A stretch of DNA of 64,000 bases from JAJDTT01 sp965116695 (GCA_965116695.1 OZ220706.1:2356001-2420000), one strand, 5' to 3'. Shown: positions 1 to 9,073, numbered from the stretch's first letter. Made by a program: numbers and translations. Notes: a model not told the origin generated them from the letters alone.

Positions 1-1525
1 CCGAGATCAGGTCCTCAATTGAAATCTCGGCGCGGTAGTCCCCGGCGCCGTCGATATAGAGGTGGGTCGAGGCCGACGCCCGTTCTCCCAGGTAGGTCAG
101 GCCCACGTGATCCAGGCGGATCTCCTGGACCACACGTCCCGCCCGGTCCAACACGCGAAGCGGAATCTTCAGATCCGCTTCCCCGGTGGCGGCGTCGACG
201 GAGAAGTTGTAGATCTCGAAGTAGAGCCCCACCCGTTCTCCCGCCGCAAACGTATTCTTCTGGAGGTTGGGATAGACCTTGAGCCCGGAAAGTGTGGCAA
301 AGGGCTCAAGTGGATCAGGCTCCTTTTGGACTCGAATCCGGTCGGCCAGGATCAGCGAACTGGTGAACAGTTCCTCCTCCGGTATGGATGGGACCACTAC
401 GGAATGGACCGCGGTGCCGATTTTACCGGAGTGGACATCGCGGACCACCCAGTCCAGCTTGTAGCGTCCCGACCTCAGGGGAATCGTGTGCTGATAGAGA
501 GACTTTCCCTGTTCCACGAACGGGCGGTAACCGGCGTCATCGACGTAGACCTGGTCTTCGAACTCGTAGACGGTCTTCCCCAGGAGGTCCTGGACGGAGC
601 CGTAGATCTCCACCCGTGCTCTGCGGATTTCGTTCTCCGGCTGATAGGTCAGGAGGCGGTTCCACACCTGGAGCGTGGCCGGCACCATGAACCGCTCCGC
701 ACGGATCCAGACGATGGAGGCCCGGGTGTCGATGGGCAGATCTTCATAGTGGATGCGCGTCCCCACCACCTTCTGCAGGTCCTTGTACTTGATGTTGGGT
801 GGAGTGAACGCCTTGAAGTAGTCCTCGATGAGCTGGAGGTTGCTCTTGTTGATGCCGAGACCGGTGTGATCGAGAGGCCGCAGGATCCCTTGCTGCCGGA
901 CCCGGTCGAGGCGCGTCCTGGATCCGAAGAACTCCTCCATGGTCAGCCCGTAGCCGGTCATCAGCAGGGCGTCCTTCTCGTCCGGACTGAGGGCCAGCCG
1001 GTAGTTGCCGTTCATGCCGGAGTCGACGAATTCGAAGAGGATGTCGTTTCCCAGGCCCTTGATGTGGCGATAGGTCCAGACCTCGTAGGGGAAGGTGACG
1101 GTGGACCCGCCCCCTTCGGCAAGCGAACGATTGTGAAGTCCGCCCATGGGATGCATCTCGATGTGGACCGGCGGGCCGAACACGATATAGATCCGCCCCC
1201 GGTCCGTGAGCCAACCGTCTCGTCCCGCCTTGAAGCGCTCGTTGGCGTAGGCGATGCGGCGGTAGTGCTCCTCCTTGAACTCGTTGATGGAGGTCTTGGG
1301 ATCCGGGTCCCGGCGCCGCCAGAACTGCTCGATGAACCGCTCCTTCTCCTCCGGCGTGGAGAGTTCCTGGAAGACGGTTTTCTCTTCCGGATTGACGATG
1401 TAGCGGACGTCCTCGTCCATCCACTTCTTGAAGTACTGCTCGGATTCCTCGTCCCGGACGGACTGGCCGAGTGAGACGGCAAAAAGGAGGAAAAATAGGC
1501 AAGGTCCCGGGATTACCGGACGCAT
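1..1525 (-). CDS. GWxTD domain-containing protein, 3'-truncated by window edge
   Basis: Reading leftwards from an ATG at 1525, the frame stays open to base 1, so about 508 residues are visible and the C-terminus lies outside the window. The first 20 residues (MRPVIPGPCLFFLLFAVSLG) look like a secretion signal. Residues about 25-150 carry the GWxTD family signature: a KKWMDEDVRYIV segment, FIEQFWRRRDPDP, EEHYRRIAYANERF, then GWLTDRGRIYIVFGPP. The rest resembles the beta-rich tail found in acidobacterial and Bacteroidetes GWxTD proteins, whose biochemical role is not established. The gene is divergent from the CocE gene at 1737. A long open frame on the opposite strand (62-1474) is a codon-bias shadow. 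The family call is confident; no function is claimed. Confidence 0.85.
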   Translation of the reverse strand, partial: MRPVIPGPCLFFLLFAVSLGQSVRDEESEQYFKKWMDEDVRYIVNPEEKTVFQELSTPEEKERFIEQFWRRRDPDPKTSINEFKEEHYRRIAYANERFKAGRDGWLTDRGRIYIVFGPPVHIEMHPMGGLHNRSLAEGGGSTVTFPYEVWTYRHIKGLGNDILFEFVDSGMNGNYRLALSPDEKDALLMTGYGLTMEEFFGSRTRLDRVRQQGILRPLDHTGLGINKSNLQLIEDYFKAFTPPNIKYKDLQKVVGTRIHYEDLPIDTRASIVWIRAERFMVPATLQVWNRLLTYQPENEIRRARVEIYGSVQDLLGKTVYEFEDQVYVDDAGYRPFVEQGKSLYQHTIPLRSGRYKLDWVVRDVHSGKIGTAVHSVVVPSIPEEELFTSSLILADRIRVQKEPDPLEPFATLSGLKVYPNLQKNTFAAGERVGLYFEIYNFSVDAATGEADLKIPLRVLDRAGRVVQEIRLDHVGLTYLGERASASTHLYIDGAGDYRAEISIEDLIS

Positions 1526-1592
1526 GGGTTGTTCAGAAGTATAGCGGATGCCCGTCTCCGAAGGTAGCCACCCGGTTCGGCCCCATATAGGA

Positions 1593-1614
1593 GTGGGGAC
1601 AGTCCTGTCCCCAC
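1593..1614. repeat. Perfect GC-rich palindrome (GGGGACA family)
   Basis: A 10-bp stem (GTGGGGACAG and its exact complement) with a 2-nt loop. Just downstream, at about 1630-1648, is a second weaker hairpin with a GGGGG/CCCCC stem. Both sit in the 211-bp gap between the divergent GWxTD and CocE genes. That position is unusual for a terminator and suggests a dispersed repeat. Related hairpins occur at 12797, 16289, 23278 and 27563. Confidence 0.7.
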
Positions 1615-1736
1615 CCGGGTAAAGAATCGGGGGCTGACACCCCCCAATTGACATTGGGGCTCACCCTCCATATTCTGAGCCGCAAATTTCCACTCAGCTT
1701 CCAGCCCAGTCAATCCGCAAGAACGGGAGATCACCC

Positions 1737-3653
1737 ATGAGGAGTTTGCCGTGGACTCTGTTGTTTGTTACGGGACTCTCCTGCCTTGGCGTTGCTGCCG
1801 CCGGCCCGGCGGCGGAGGCAAAAACCATGGACGTCGTCGTCTTGAAGGATGTCATGGTCCCAATGCGGGACGGGGTCGAACTGGCGACGGACCTGTACCT
1901 GCCTGCGGAGAACGGCCGTCCGCTGGAGGGCAGGTTTCCGGTCGTCCTGCAGCGGACCCCCTACGACAAGGAGAACCAGTTCTACAAGGACCCGGCCACC
2001 TTCTTCGCCAGCCACGGCTACCTGTCCGTGATTCAGGACTGCCGGGGCCGCTTCCGGTCGGGCGGCGAGTTCTTTCCCATGCGGGACGAGGCGGAGGACG
2101 GCTACGACACGGTGGAGTGGCTGGCGCGGCACCCTTACAGCAGCGGAAAGGTGGGGACCTACGGCGTCTCCTACATGGGCTGGGTGCAGTTGCAGATGGC
2201 CACCCTGAATCCGCCCGGCCTGGCCACCATGATCCCCCACACCGGACCCAACAACGCCTACTACTACAGCATGCACGTGGGCGGCACCCGCACTCTCGGC
2301 CTGCTGCGGTGGCACCTGCACATGGCCACCACCAGTTGGGAGGCGCAGGAGAACCCCTCCATCGTGGAGGCCATCAAGCCGATGCTCACGTCAAAGGGGT
2401 TTCTGCAGTGGGCGTCGCGGATTCCCTGGCGGCGCGGGCAGACGCCGTTGAGCGTGGCTCCCAGGTACGAGGACGCCGCCTTCCAGTTCTACTTCGAGAA
2501 CAACGACTACAACGAGTTCTGGCAACGGCCCAGCCTGGCCATGGACGAATACTTCGACAATTATCCGGAAATCCCCATCATGTGGGTCACCGGGTGGTAT
2601 GAAGTCTACGCGCGCTCCATCGTGGACGGCTACCGGGAGATGCTCAAGCGGGGCCGGGACAATCAATTCCTGGTGGCCGGCCCCTGGACCCACGCCAACT
2701 GGGATCCCTACAACGGGGACGCCAACTACGGCGCCAAGGCGGGTGTCATCCCACCCAATGATCTCGATTTCCTCAATTATGAGCTGCAGTGGTTCAATCG
2801 CTGGCTCAAGGGGGACGAGAGCGCCGAGCTGGGCCACCCGGTAAAGGTGTTCGTGATGGGCGGCGGCGACGGGCGGCGCGGCGAAAAGGACCGTTTGAAT
2901 CACGGAGGAACCTGGCATACCGGCGGGCAATGGCCCGCCGCCGGCACCTCTCCCAGGAAGTACTACTTCCACGGCGACGGCACGCTGTCGGCGGCCGAAC
3001 CGGGCGGCGGGTCCGGGTCCACCACCTACACCTACGATCCCCGTAACACGGTCCACAGCGACGGCCGCTGCGAGATCGCCTACGGACCGGCATCGGAGCT
3101 CGGTTTCCGGGGCATGGGACCCTACAACCAGATTCAGATGGAGACCCTCCCGGGCCATGGAATCCCCGGACTCCCCACCGCTTCCCGGCCCGATGTCCTG
3201 GTCTTCCAGACATCCCCCCTGTCCGGGGACGTGACCGTGGCGGGGAACCTCCGCGCCGTCCTCTACGTGTCGTCGGACGCTCCCGACACCGACTTCTTCG
3301 TCAAGCTCATCGACGTCTACCCACCCAGCGAAGACTACCCGGCGGGCTACTCCTTCCCCGTCACCGACGGCATCATCCGGGCCCGCTACCGGAACAGCTT
3401 CAAGAAGCCGGAGATGATGGAGCCGGGCACGGTGTACGAGATTCGTCTGCCGGTCCAGCCGGCGGCCAACCTGTTCAAGGCGGGACATCGCATCCGCGTG
3501 GACATCTCCAGCAGCAGCTTTCCCAATTTCGACATCAACCGGAACACCGGCGACCCGCTGAGCCGGCAGTGGCGCATCGCCAACAACACGATCCACCACG
3601 GAGGCAACCACGCCTCCTTCATCGAGTTGCCGATCCGGGAGGGGAGTCCATGA
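1737..3653 (+). CDS. CocE/NonD family exported hydrolase (first of a tandem pair)
   Basis: This 638-residue protein has a signal peptide of about 24-28 residues, then the VPMRDGVELATDLYLP entry of the CocE/X-Pro dipeptidyl-peptidase (S15) alpha/beta hydrolase fold. The nucleophile elbow is GVSYMG, with Ser145. The catalytic His is probably H319 in GPWTH. The C-terminal third is the jelly-roll domain (LYVSSDAPDTDFFVKLIDVYP, then ISSSSFPNFDINRNTGDP). In CocE the third triad residue is Asp; here the matching position in GWYEVYARS is Glu289, unlike the neighbouring paralogue. Family members are esterases, amidases or acylases and the substrate cannot be read from sequence. The stop overlaps the start of the next paralogue (ATGA), so the two are probably co-translated. 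Confidence 0.88.
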   Translation: MRSLPWTLLFVTGLSCLGVAAAGPAAEAKTMDVVVLKDVMVPMRDGVELATDLYLPAENGRPLEGRFPVVLQRTPYDKENQFYKDPATFFASHGYLSVIQDCRGRFRSGGEFFPMRDEAEDGYDTVEWLARHPYSSGKVGTYGVSYMGWVQLQMATLNPPGLATMIPHTGPNNAYYYSMHVGGTRTLGLLRWHLHMATTSWEAQENPSIVEAIKPMLTSKGFLQWASRIPWRRGQTPLSVAPRYEDAAFQFYFENNDYNEFWQRPSLAMDEYFDNYPEIPIMWVTGWYEVYARSIVDGYREMLKRGRDNQFLVAGPWTHANWDPYNGDANYGAKAGVIPPNDLDFLNYELQWFNRWLKGDESAELGHPVKVFVMGGGDGRRGEKDRLNHGGTWHTGGQWPAAGTSPRKYYFHGDGTLSAAEPGGGSGSTTYTYDPRNTVHSDGRCEIAYGPASELGFRGMGPYNQIQMETLPGHGIPGLPTASRPDVLVFQTSPLSGDVTVAGNLRAVLYVSSDAPDTDFFVKLIDVYPPSEDYPAGYSFPVTDGIIRARYRNSFKKPEMMEPGTVYEIRLPVQPAANLFKAGHRIRVDISSSSFPNFDINRNTGDPLSRQWRIANNTIHHGGNHASFIELPIREGSP

Positions 3654-5461
3654 TCCCATCGACTCGCCACTGGACCCGAGGACTTCTCGTCATGTGCCTG
3701 CAATCCACACTCATCTCGCCGTCTCAGGCGGAGAGTCCGGCCTGGAAGGACCTGCTTTCGCCGCCGGAACACTTGCCCGCCACGCTGATCGACGTGCGGG
3801 TGCCCATGCGGGACGGCGTTTCGTTGTCGGCGGACGTCTATCTCCCCGGGAAGGAAGGCCGGTGGCCGGTCATCCTGGAGCGGACACCGTACGGCAACAG
3901 CTCCGACTGGTACGTCAACCGGGCCCTGTATTTCGCCCGGCGCGGGTACGTGTACGTGCTCCAGGACTGCCGCGGCCGTTTCGACTCGGACGGAAAGTGG
4001 TCGGGATGGATCGTGGAGATCGAAGACGGCCGCGACACGCTGGACTGGTGCGGGACCCGGTCCTGGTCCGACGGCAACGTGGGCATGATGGGGATGTCCC
4101 ACATGGGACTGACCCAGTGGAAGGCGGCCCAGACCGGTTCGCCCTACCTGAAGGCCATCGCCCCCCAGATGGGGCCGGCCGACGAATACCTGTACGGGAT
4201 GAACTACACCGGCGGGGCGTTCCTGCTGCAGATCGGCATCCCCTGGTCCATCGGCGTCCGCGGGCGGACCCAGCAGACGCGGCAGCCGTACGAATGGGAC
4301 AAGCTGTTCCGGCACCTGCCCATCCTGACGGCCGACGTCGAGGCCACGGGCAAACCGATCGGTTTCTACCGCGACTGGATCCAGCATCCCAGCTACGACG
4401 AATTCTGGAAGAAAGCCAGCAATTACGGACACTTCGGCGAGATGGACATCCCGATCCTCCAGGTGAGCGGCTGGCTCGACCTCCACGCCAAGTCGCTCTT
4501 CGCCAACTACGAGGCGATTCAGCGAGAGGGCACCGAACGCGCCCGGCGCCTGCAGAAAGTGGTGGTGGGTCCCTGGGTACACACCGACCGGCCCAAGCAG
4601 GCGTACGGGGTGTTGGACTTCGGAGTCGACTCGATCATCGACCTCTATGCGCTCTACCTGCGCTGGATGGACCGGTGGCTGAAGGGAATCGAGAACGGAG
4701 TCGAGGACGAACCTCCTCTGAGGCTGTTCATGATGGGAAAGAACCGTTGGAGGACCGCCGAAAAATGGCCTCTTCCGGAGACCCAGTGGACTCCCTTCTA
4801 CCTCCGCAGCGGCGGCCGGGCCAATTCCCTCTTCGGCGACGGGACCCTCTCCACTGAACGGCCTTCCGCCGGGGAACCGGCCGACCGCTACACCTACAAT
4901 CCGGAAGATCCGGTCCCCACCCTGGGGATGGACCCCAACGGCGAGGTGGCGCCCCTGGACCACCGGCCCGTCCAGTACCGGGACGATGTGCTCGTCTACA
5001 GCACCGAAGCGCTGAATGAAGAACTGGAAGTGACGGGGCCGATTCAGGCCAGCATCTACGCCAGCAGTTCCGCTCTGGACACGGACTGGACCGTCAAGCT
5101 GTTGGACGTCCACCCCGGCGGCAAGGCGGTCAACCTCTGGGACGGCATTCTCCGGGCCCGCTACCGGGATCCGGCGGCGATCCGGGCCGGCGTCCCCGCG
5201 CCCGGCCAGTTCGAAAACCCCAAACTGTTGAAACCCGGGAAGATCTACAGGTTCTTCATCGAAGTGGGCGTCGTCAGCAACGTCTTTCTCAAGGGCCACA
5301 AGATTCGCGTCGAGGTCTCCAGCAGCAACTTCCCCCGCTTCGACCGCAACCTGAACAACGGCGGAAAGCTCGGCGTCGACACCAGGATCGTCCTCGCCCA
5401 CCAGACCATCTACCACGACGCCGAACACCCGTCCCACATCCTCCTGCCGATCATCCCGTAG
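3650..5461 (+). CDS. CocE/NonD family exported hydrolase (second of tandem pair)
   Basis: The start at 3650 is chosen because its ATG overlaps the preceding stop by four bases and begins a signal peptide (MIPSTRHWTRGLLVMCLQST). The product has 603 residues. It shows the family order: VPMRDGVSLSADVYLP, nucleophile elbow GMSHMG with Ser150, an Asp in GWLDLHAKS, a His in GPWVH, and the C-terminal jelly-roll (YASSSALDTDWTVKLLDVHP, then VSSSNFPRFDRNLNNGG). The full triad is present, in contrast to the first paralogue. Its TAG stop is contributed by the GTAGGGGC end of a repeat element. It is probably a secreted esterase, amidase or acylase of unknown substrate. Confidence 0.9.
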   Translation: MIPSTRHWTRGLLVMCLQSTLISPSQAESPAWKDLLSPPEHLPATLIDVRVPMRDGVSLSADVYLPGKEGRWPVILERTPYGNSSDWYVNRALYFARRGYVYVLQDCRGRFDSDGKWSGWIVEIEDGRDTLDWCGTRSWSDGNVGMMGMSHMGLTQWKAAQTGSPYLKAIAPQMGPADEYLYGMNYTGGAFLLQIGIPWSIGVRGRTQQTRQPYEWDKLFRHLPILTADVEATGKPIGFYRDWIQHPSYDEFWKKASNYGHFGEMDIPILQVSGWLDLHAKSLFANYEAIQREGTERARRLQKVVVGPWVHTDRPKQAYGVLDFGVDSIIDLYALYLRWMDRWLKGIENGVEDEPPLRLFMMGKNRWRTAEKWPLPETQWTPFYLRSGGRANSLFGDGTLSTERPSAGEPADRYTYNPEDPVPTLGMDPNGEVAPLDHRPVQYRDDVLVYSTEALNEELEVTGPIQASIYASSSALDTDWTVKLLDVHPGGKAVNLWDGILRARYRDPAAIRAGVPAPGQFENPKLLKPGKIYRFFIEVGVVSNVFLKGHKIRVEVSSSNFPRFDRNLNNGGKLGVDTRIVLAHQTIYHDAEHPSHILLPIIP

Positions 5462-5541
5462 GGGCACCCCTTGTGGGTGCCCTCTTTCGTCCCAGCATCA
5501 GTTGGCGGCCCGGGGAGGGCGACCACAAGGGTCGCCCCTAC
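5458..5541. repeat. REPIN-like inverted pair of palindromic repeats
   Basis: Two hairpins face each other. At 5462-5482 the stem GGGCACCC/GGGTGCCC encloses loop CTTGT. At 5517-5537 the stem GGGCGACC/GGTCGCCC encloses loop ACAAG. The element starts GTAGGGGC and ends with the exact inverse GCCCCTAC, so it has inverted termini around about 34 bp of spacer. The loops are also complementary in orientation (CTTGT/ACAAG). A solo relative lies at 45035. The left end supplies the stop codon of the upstream hydrolase. Confidence 0.8.
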
Positions 5542-5574
5542 GAATCCTCCCTCCGGGGCAGGTATATTCTGACC

Positions 5575-7419
5575 ATGCTCATCTGCATCATCGTTCTCCT
5601 CCTCCTGGCATCCACCACCCCTGCCCTTGCGAACGCCCCCAACTTCCTCTGGATCAGCTCCGAAGACAACGGACCCCACCTGGGCGTCTACGGCGACTCC
5701 TACGCCGACACTCCAAATCTGGATGCCCTGGGCGCCCGCGGCATGATCTACCGCACGGCGTGGTCCACGGCCCCCGTCTGCGCACCGGCGCGCACCACCA
5801 TCATCAGCGGCATGTATCCGCCGTCCACAGGCTCGCAGCACATGCGCTCGTCGACTCGATTGCCGCCGTCGATGAAGATGTTCCCCCAATACCTGCGTGA
5901 GGCTGGGTACTACACCTCCAACAACTCCAAGGAGGACTACAACCTGGTCAAGCCCGGGAGGGTCTGGGACGAGTCCAGCCCCCGGGCGCACTGGCGCAAG
6001 CGCGCGCCCGAACAGCCCTTCTTCTCGGTCTTCAATCTCACGGTCACCCACGAGTCCCGGATCCGCAAACGGCCGCACAAGGCCGTCCACGACCCCGCGA
6101 AGGTCCGGGTCCCCGCCTACCACCCCGACACCCCGGAAGTCCGGCAGGACTGGGCCCAATATCACGACAAGATCACCGAGATGGACGCTCTGGCCGGCAA
6201 GGTGCTGGAACAATTGAAAGAAGACGGCCTGGAAGAGGACACCATCGTCTTCTACTGGGCGGACCACGGGGCCGGCCAGCCCCGCAGCAAGCGCTGGACC
6301 TACAACTCAGGGCTGCACGTGCCGTTGATCCTCCATATCCCGGAAAAATTCCGGCATCTGAGGCCCACCGACTACGCACCGGGCGGGGAGACCGACCGGC
6401 TGGTCGGCTTCGTCGACTTCGCACCGACGTTGCTCAGCCTGGCCGGCATCCGGCCGCCGGCCCATTTCCAGGGCCACGCCTTCGCGGGCAACTACGAGGC
6501 GCCGCCGCAACCGTATCTGTACGGCTTCCGAGGCCGCATGGACGAGCGCTACGACATGGTCCGCACCGTCCGCGACCAGCGCTACATCTACATCCGCAAC
6601 TTCATGCCGCACCGGATCTACGGCCAGTTCATCGAGTACATGTTCCGCACGCCGACGACGGCCGTCTGGCACCGGTTGTACCGCGAGGGGAAGCTGAGTC
6701 CCCCGCGCACCCGTTTCTGGGAAACCAAACCGTCTGAGGAACTCTACGACCTGGCCGAGGATCCGGATGAGACGAAGAACCTCGCCAACAGCCCCGAGCA
6801 CGCAACGATTCTTGAGCGCCTGCGGGACGCCCGCAAGGAGTGGTCGCTGTCGATCCGCGACCTGGGATTCCTGCCCGAAAACGCCATCTACTCACGGTCC
6901 GGTCCAGACGCGCCCCACACGATGGGAGCCGACCCGGAGAGGTACCCAATGGAGCGCATCATGGGCATGGCCGAGTCGGCCACCTCCATGCGGGACGGCG
7001 CCGAGGACAAACTCCGGGCCGGCTTCGACGATTCCGACGGCGCGGTCCGCTACTGGGCGGCCCTGGGCGCCCTGATTCGAGGCCGGGAGGCGGTTCGGTC
7101 CCTGGCCGGACCGCTACGGGAAGCACTCTCAGACCGGGACCCGGCGGTGCGCGTCGCCGCCGGAGAAGCGCTCGGCCGCCATGGCGGCGATGCGGACGCC
7201 GCACGCGCCCTGGCCGTGCTGGTGGAACTGGCCAATGCGGAAAAGCACGGCCTCCACGTCGCCATGATCGCGCTCAATGCTCTTGACTACCTGGACGACC
7301 GTGCCGCCCCGGCGCTCGAGCGAATCCTCGCCTTGCCCCGGGAGTTGCCCGGAATGGACCGGCGGTTCCGCATCTACCTGCCGAACCTCATCGCCAAGAT
7401 CCGTTCGGACTTCGAGTGA
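5575..7419 (+). CDS. Sulfatase (formylglycine type) with C-terminal HEAT-like repeats
   Basis: The ATG at 5575 begins a signal peptide (LLLLASTTPALA); earlier in-frame starts fall inside the repeat element. The product has 614 residues. APNFLWISSEDNGPHLG gives the N-terminal metal site, and C69-A-P-A-R is the canonical CxPxR motif converted to formylglycine by FGE. FDYDL-type elements are replaced by FYWADHGAG, the usual second metal-site region. After about residue 460 the sequence becomes alpha-helical with HEAT-like repeats (LREALSDRDPAVRVAAGEAL), a frequent add-on in planctomycete and acidobacterial sulfatases. It would remove sulfate esters from polysaccharides or other organics outside the cytoplasm. 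The substrate is unknown. Confidence 0.92.
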   Translation: MLICIIVLLLLASTTPALANAPNFLWISSEDNGPHLGVYGDSYADTPNLDALGARGMIYRTAWSTAPVCAPARTTIISGMYPPSTGSQHMRSSTRLPPSMKMFPQYLREAGYYTSNNSKEDYNLVKPGRVWDESSPRAHWRKRAPEQPFFSVFNLTVTHESRIRKRPHKAVHDPAKVRVPAYHPDTPEVRQDWAQYHDKITEMDALAGKVLEQLKEDGLEEDTIVFYWADHGAGQPRSKRWTYNSGLHVPLILHIPEKFRHLRPTDYAPGGETDRLVGFVDFAPTLLSLAGIRPPAHFQGHAFAGNYEAPPQPYLYGFRGRMDERYDMVRTVRDQRYIYIRNFMPHRIYGQFIEYMFRTPTTAVWHRLYREGKLSPPRTRFWETKPSEELYDLAEDPDETKNLANSPEHATILERLRDARKEWSLSIRDLGFLPENAIYSRSGPDAPHTMGADPERYPMERIMGMAESATSMRDGAEDKLRAGFDDSDGAVRYWAALGALIRGREAVRSLAGPLREALSDRDPAVRVAAGEALGRHGGDADAARALAVLVELANAEKHGLHVAMIALNALDYLDDRAAPALERILALPRELPGMDRRFRIYLPNLIAKIRSDFE

Positions 7420-7458
7420 TCGGCTGACGATTCCCGGATGGAATGGCAGTACTGCTAC

Positions 7459-7506
7459 TCAGTCGAGTGACCGGACCAAGACGACTGATGTATCGAGGGA
7501 TTTCAT
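7459..7506 (-). pseudogene. vapC (PIN toxin) remnant, truncated after 15 codons
   Basis: Immediately after the antitoxin, overlapping its stop as ATGA, an ATG at 7506 opens the peptide MKSLDTSVVLVRSLD and then meets TGA at 7459. This matches the start of PIN-domain VapC toxins (M-x-x-LDTS-x-LVR), whose first Asp is a metal ligand. Only about 40 bp remain before the end of the sulfatase gene, so the remaining roughly 110 codons are deleted. The toxin cannot be functional. The overlap geometry is the normal arrangement for a vapBC-type operon. Confidence 0.65.
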
Positions 7507-7793
7507 CGGTCACTCCGAGCTTCGTCCAATTCAGCGAGAAGGTCACGCAACGGCGCCACCGGTTCTGGTGACGGAGGTTCTCCACCGGACGGCATCAGGG
7601 GCGGCGTCAGGCAGCCAGTTCGTACCAACTCTGCGAGCCGTGGGTGATCGGGAATCGGGCTTCTGGTTGGTTTCGGCGGGCCGATTTCCGCAACCGCTCG
7701 GCCGCCATCTGTCACCAGAACCGTTTCCCCCGACCCGGCCAGAGAAATGTATTCGCGCAAACGCTTTCCGAGTTCTTCAATTCCCACCGATCT
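7503..7793 (-). CDS. Phd/YefM-type antitoxin, orphaned
   Basis: 96 residues from the ATG at 7793 (MRSVGIEELGKRLREYISLA, then GETVLVTDGGRAVAEI), which is the typical Phd/YefM fold of VapB-like antitoxins. The C-terminal half is proline-rich and ends in LRDLLAELDEARSDR, the toxin-binding tail style of VapB proteins. An upstream start would add 25 unrelated residues. Its toxin partner is only a 15-codon stub, so it is an orphan and may simply persist or neutralise a homologous toxin elsewhere. Antitoxins of this class usually repress their own promoter; no operator was identified. Confidence 0.75.
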   Translation of the reverse strand, partial: RSVGIEELGKRLREYISLAGSGETVLVTDGGRAVAEIGPPKPTRSPIPDHPRLAELVRTGCLTPPLMPSGGEPPSPEPVAPLRDLLAELDEARSDR

Positions 7794-7857
7794 CATTGGA
7801 CAAAATGTAGCAACGGACACCCGGACACACCGACTCTGCTCACTTGAACAATCCGGC

Positions 7858-8976
7858 TCAAGCGGCACTCGCCCCCTTCTTCCAGATCTTGTACAAGCCC
7901 CAGGTCATCAATGGGACGATGTAGACCACCAGGAACCCCCAACTCACCGCTCCGTAGCCCTTGGAGACCAGTTGGATCAGTCCGAACGTCGACAGTGCCA
8001 GTCCCAGCAGGAGAAGACCCAGGGCCACCAGTGGCCGCACCCGGCGGGGGAGGTCTCTCCCCCGTGCCCTCAGGGCCGACCGCAAGCGTTCGTTGACGGC
8101 GTGGATCATACCGGTCCCGGTTTCGACCAGAGTCCCCAGCAGAACCACCTGAAAGACGATGAGGAGCAGGGGCAACTGGGCCGCGCGCAGGGCGTAGACC
8201 GCCGGAACTTCGGCGGAAAGCACCTGTGGATAGAGGCCGACGATAGCGAGGTAGAAGAGCAAGCCGGGGAAGATTCCGATGACGCCGCCGAGGAGGCCCG
8301 CCCCCAGGGCCTGCCTCCGGCTCTTGATGTGGTGGGTCGTGAACAGGACTGCCGGAATCGCTCCCAGGTTGTAGAAACCGTACTTGAATGCCCCCATGAC
8401 CCAGCCGGAGGAATCGATGCCCATGGACAAGCTGCTTCGTATCTCGTCGCCGAATCGAAGGAAGCACATGACGAAGAAGACCAGGTAGATCCCGTAGAGG
8501 AGCAAGGACCATCCGGAGAGAAACTTCTCGATCAGGCTCGTCCCCTTGAAGGTGAGAAATCCCACGGAAGCCAGCATGATGGCGACGCCGAGCAGGTAGG
8601 GCAGGCCGAAATTGTCGCGCAGCAGGACTCCCGCGGTAGAGCCGATCACCGCCAGGACGATCAGCAGCAGAATCAGGTAGAGGACCTCGAAGCTGTACCA
8701 GAATCGGCCCAGCAGCTGCAGGAAGAAGGTCCGGTAGTCATGCGCCCGGTAGACCCTTGCGAATTCGAAGGAGGCGGCCAGAACCACCGACCACATCACG
8801 GTACTGATGAAGAGCATTCCCACCAGTCCGCCGACGGGTCCGTAGTTGAGGAAATACTCCACCATTTCCCTTCCGGTGCCGTATCCCCCGGCGATGATCA
8901 CCGACTGGAATACGATTCCGGGCAGCACGTAGGCCTTGAATGCGGACCTGAACTCCGTTTGTTGCACGACGGTCAC
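7858..8976 (-). CDS. YkvI-like polytopic membrane protein (LeuT-fold type)
   Basis: 372 residues, strongly hydrophobic, with about ten predicted membrane segments. The N-terminal IIAGGYGTGREMVEYF segment resembles the discontinuous first helix of YkvI/APC-type carriers (GxGxGQE-like). The C-terminus is short and basic (YKIWKKGASAA). YkvI proteins are assumed to be transporters but no substrate is known. The gene is divergent from the kinase at 9174 across a 197-bp AT-richer gap. No neighbour indicates a substrate. Being a carrier is an inference from the family. Confidence 0.7.
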   Translation of the reverse strand: MTVVQQTEFRSAFKAYVLPGIVFQSVIIAGGYGTGREMVEYFLNYGPVGGLVGMLFISTVMWSVVLAASFEFARVYRAHDYRTFFLQLLGRFWYSFEVLYLILLLIVLAVIGSTAGVLLRDNFGLPYLLGVAIMLASVGFLTFKGTSLIEKFLSGWSLLLYGIYLVFFVMCFLRFGDEIRSSLSMGIDSSGWVMGAFKYGFYNLGAIPAVLFTTHHIKSRRQALGAGLLGGVIGIFPGLLFYLAIVGLYPQVLSAEVPAVYALRAAQLPLLLIVFQVVLLGTLVETGTGMIHAVNERLRSALRARGRDLPRRVRPLVALGLLLLGLALSTFGLIQLVSKGYGAVSWGFLVVYIVPLMTWGLYKIWKKGASAA

Positions 8977-9062
8977 AAGTTCTTGTTCGGACTGCTCGCC
9001 GAAGCCATCTCCGGAGGTTGGGACGTATCGGGTAAATATCTATATATCAATAACTTGAAGAA

Positions 9063-9073
9063 TGCATTATGCA
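9063..9073. promoter_or_regulatory. Small palindrome in divergent promoter region
   Basis: TGCATTATGCA is an 11-bp perfect palindrome in the unusually AT-rich 8977-9173 interval between divergent genes, next to a TATATAT-containing stretch at about 9040. It could be an operator or part of a promoter. Nothing more supports this. Confidence 0.2.

Noticed and set aside
62..1474. 470-codon open frame on the plus strand
   Set aside because: It lies antisense to a GWxTD gene with clear family motifs; its composition is what GC-rich codon bias yields on the opposite strand.
1593..1614. Palindrome as a transcription terminator
   Set aside because: It lies between divergent starts and has no T-run, so a terminator role is unlikely; kept as a repeat.
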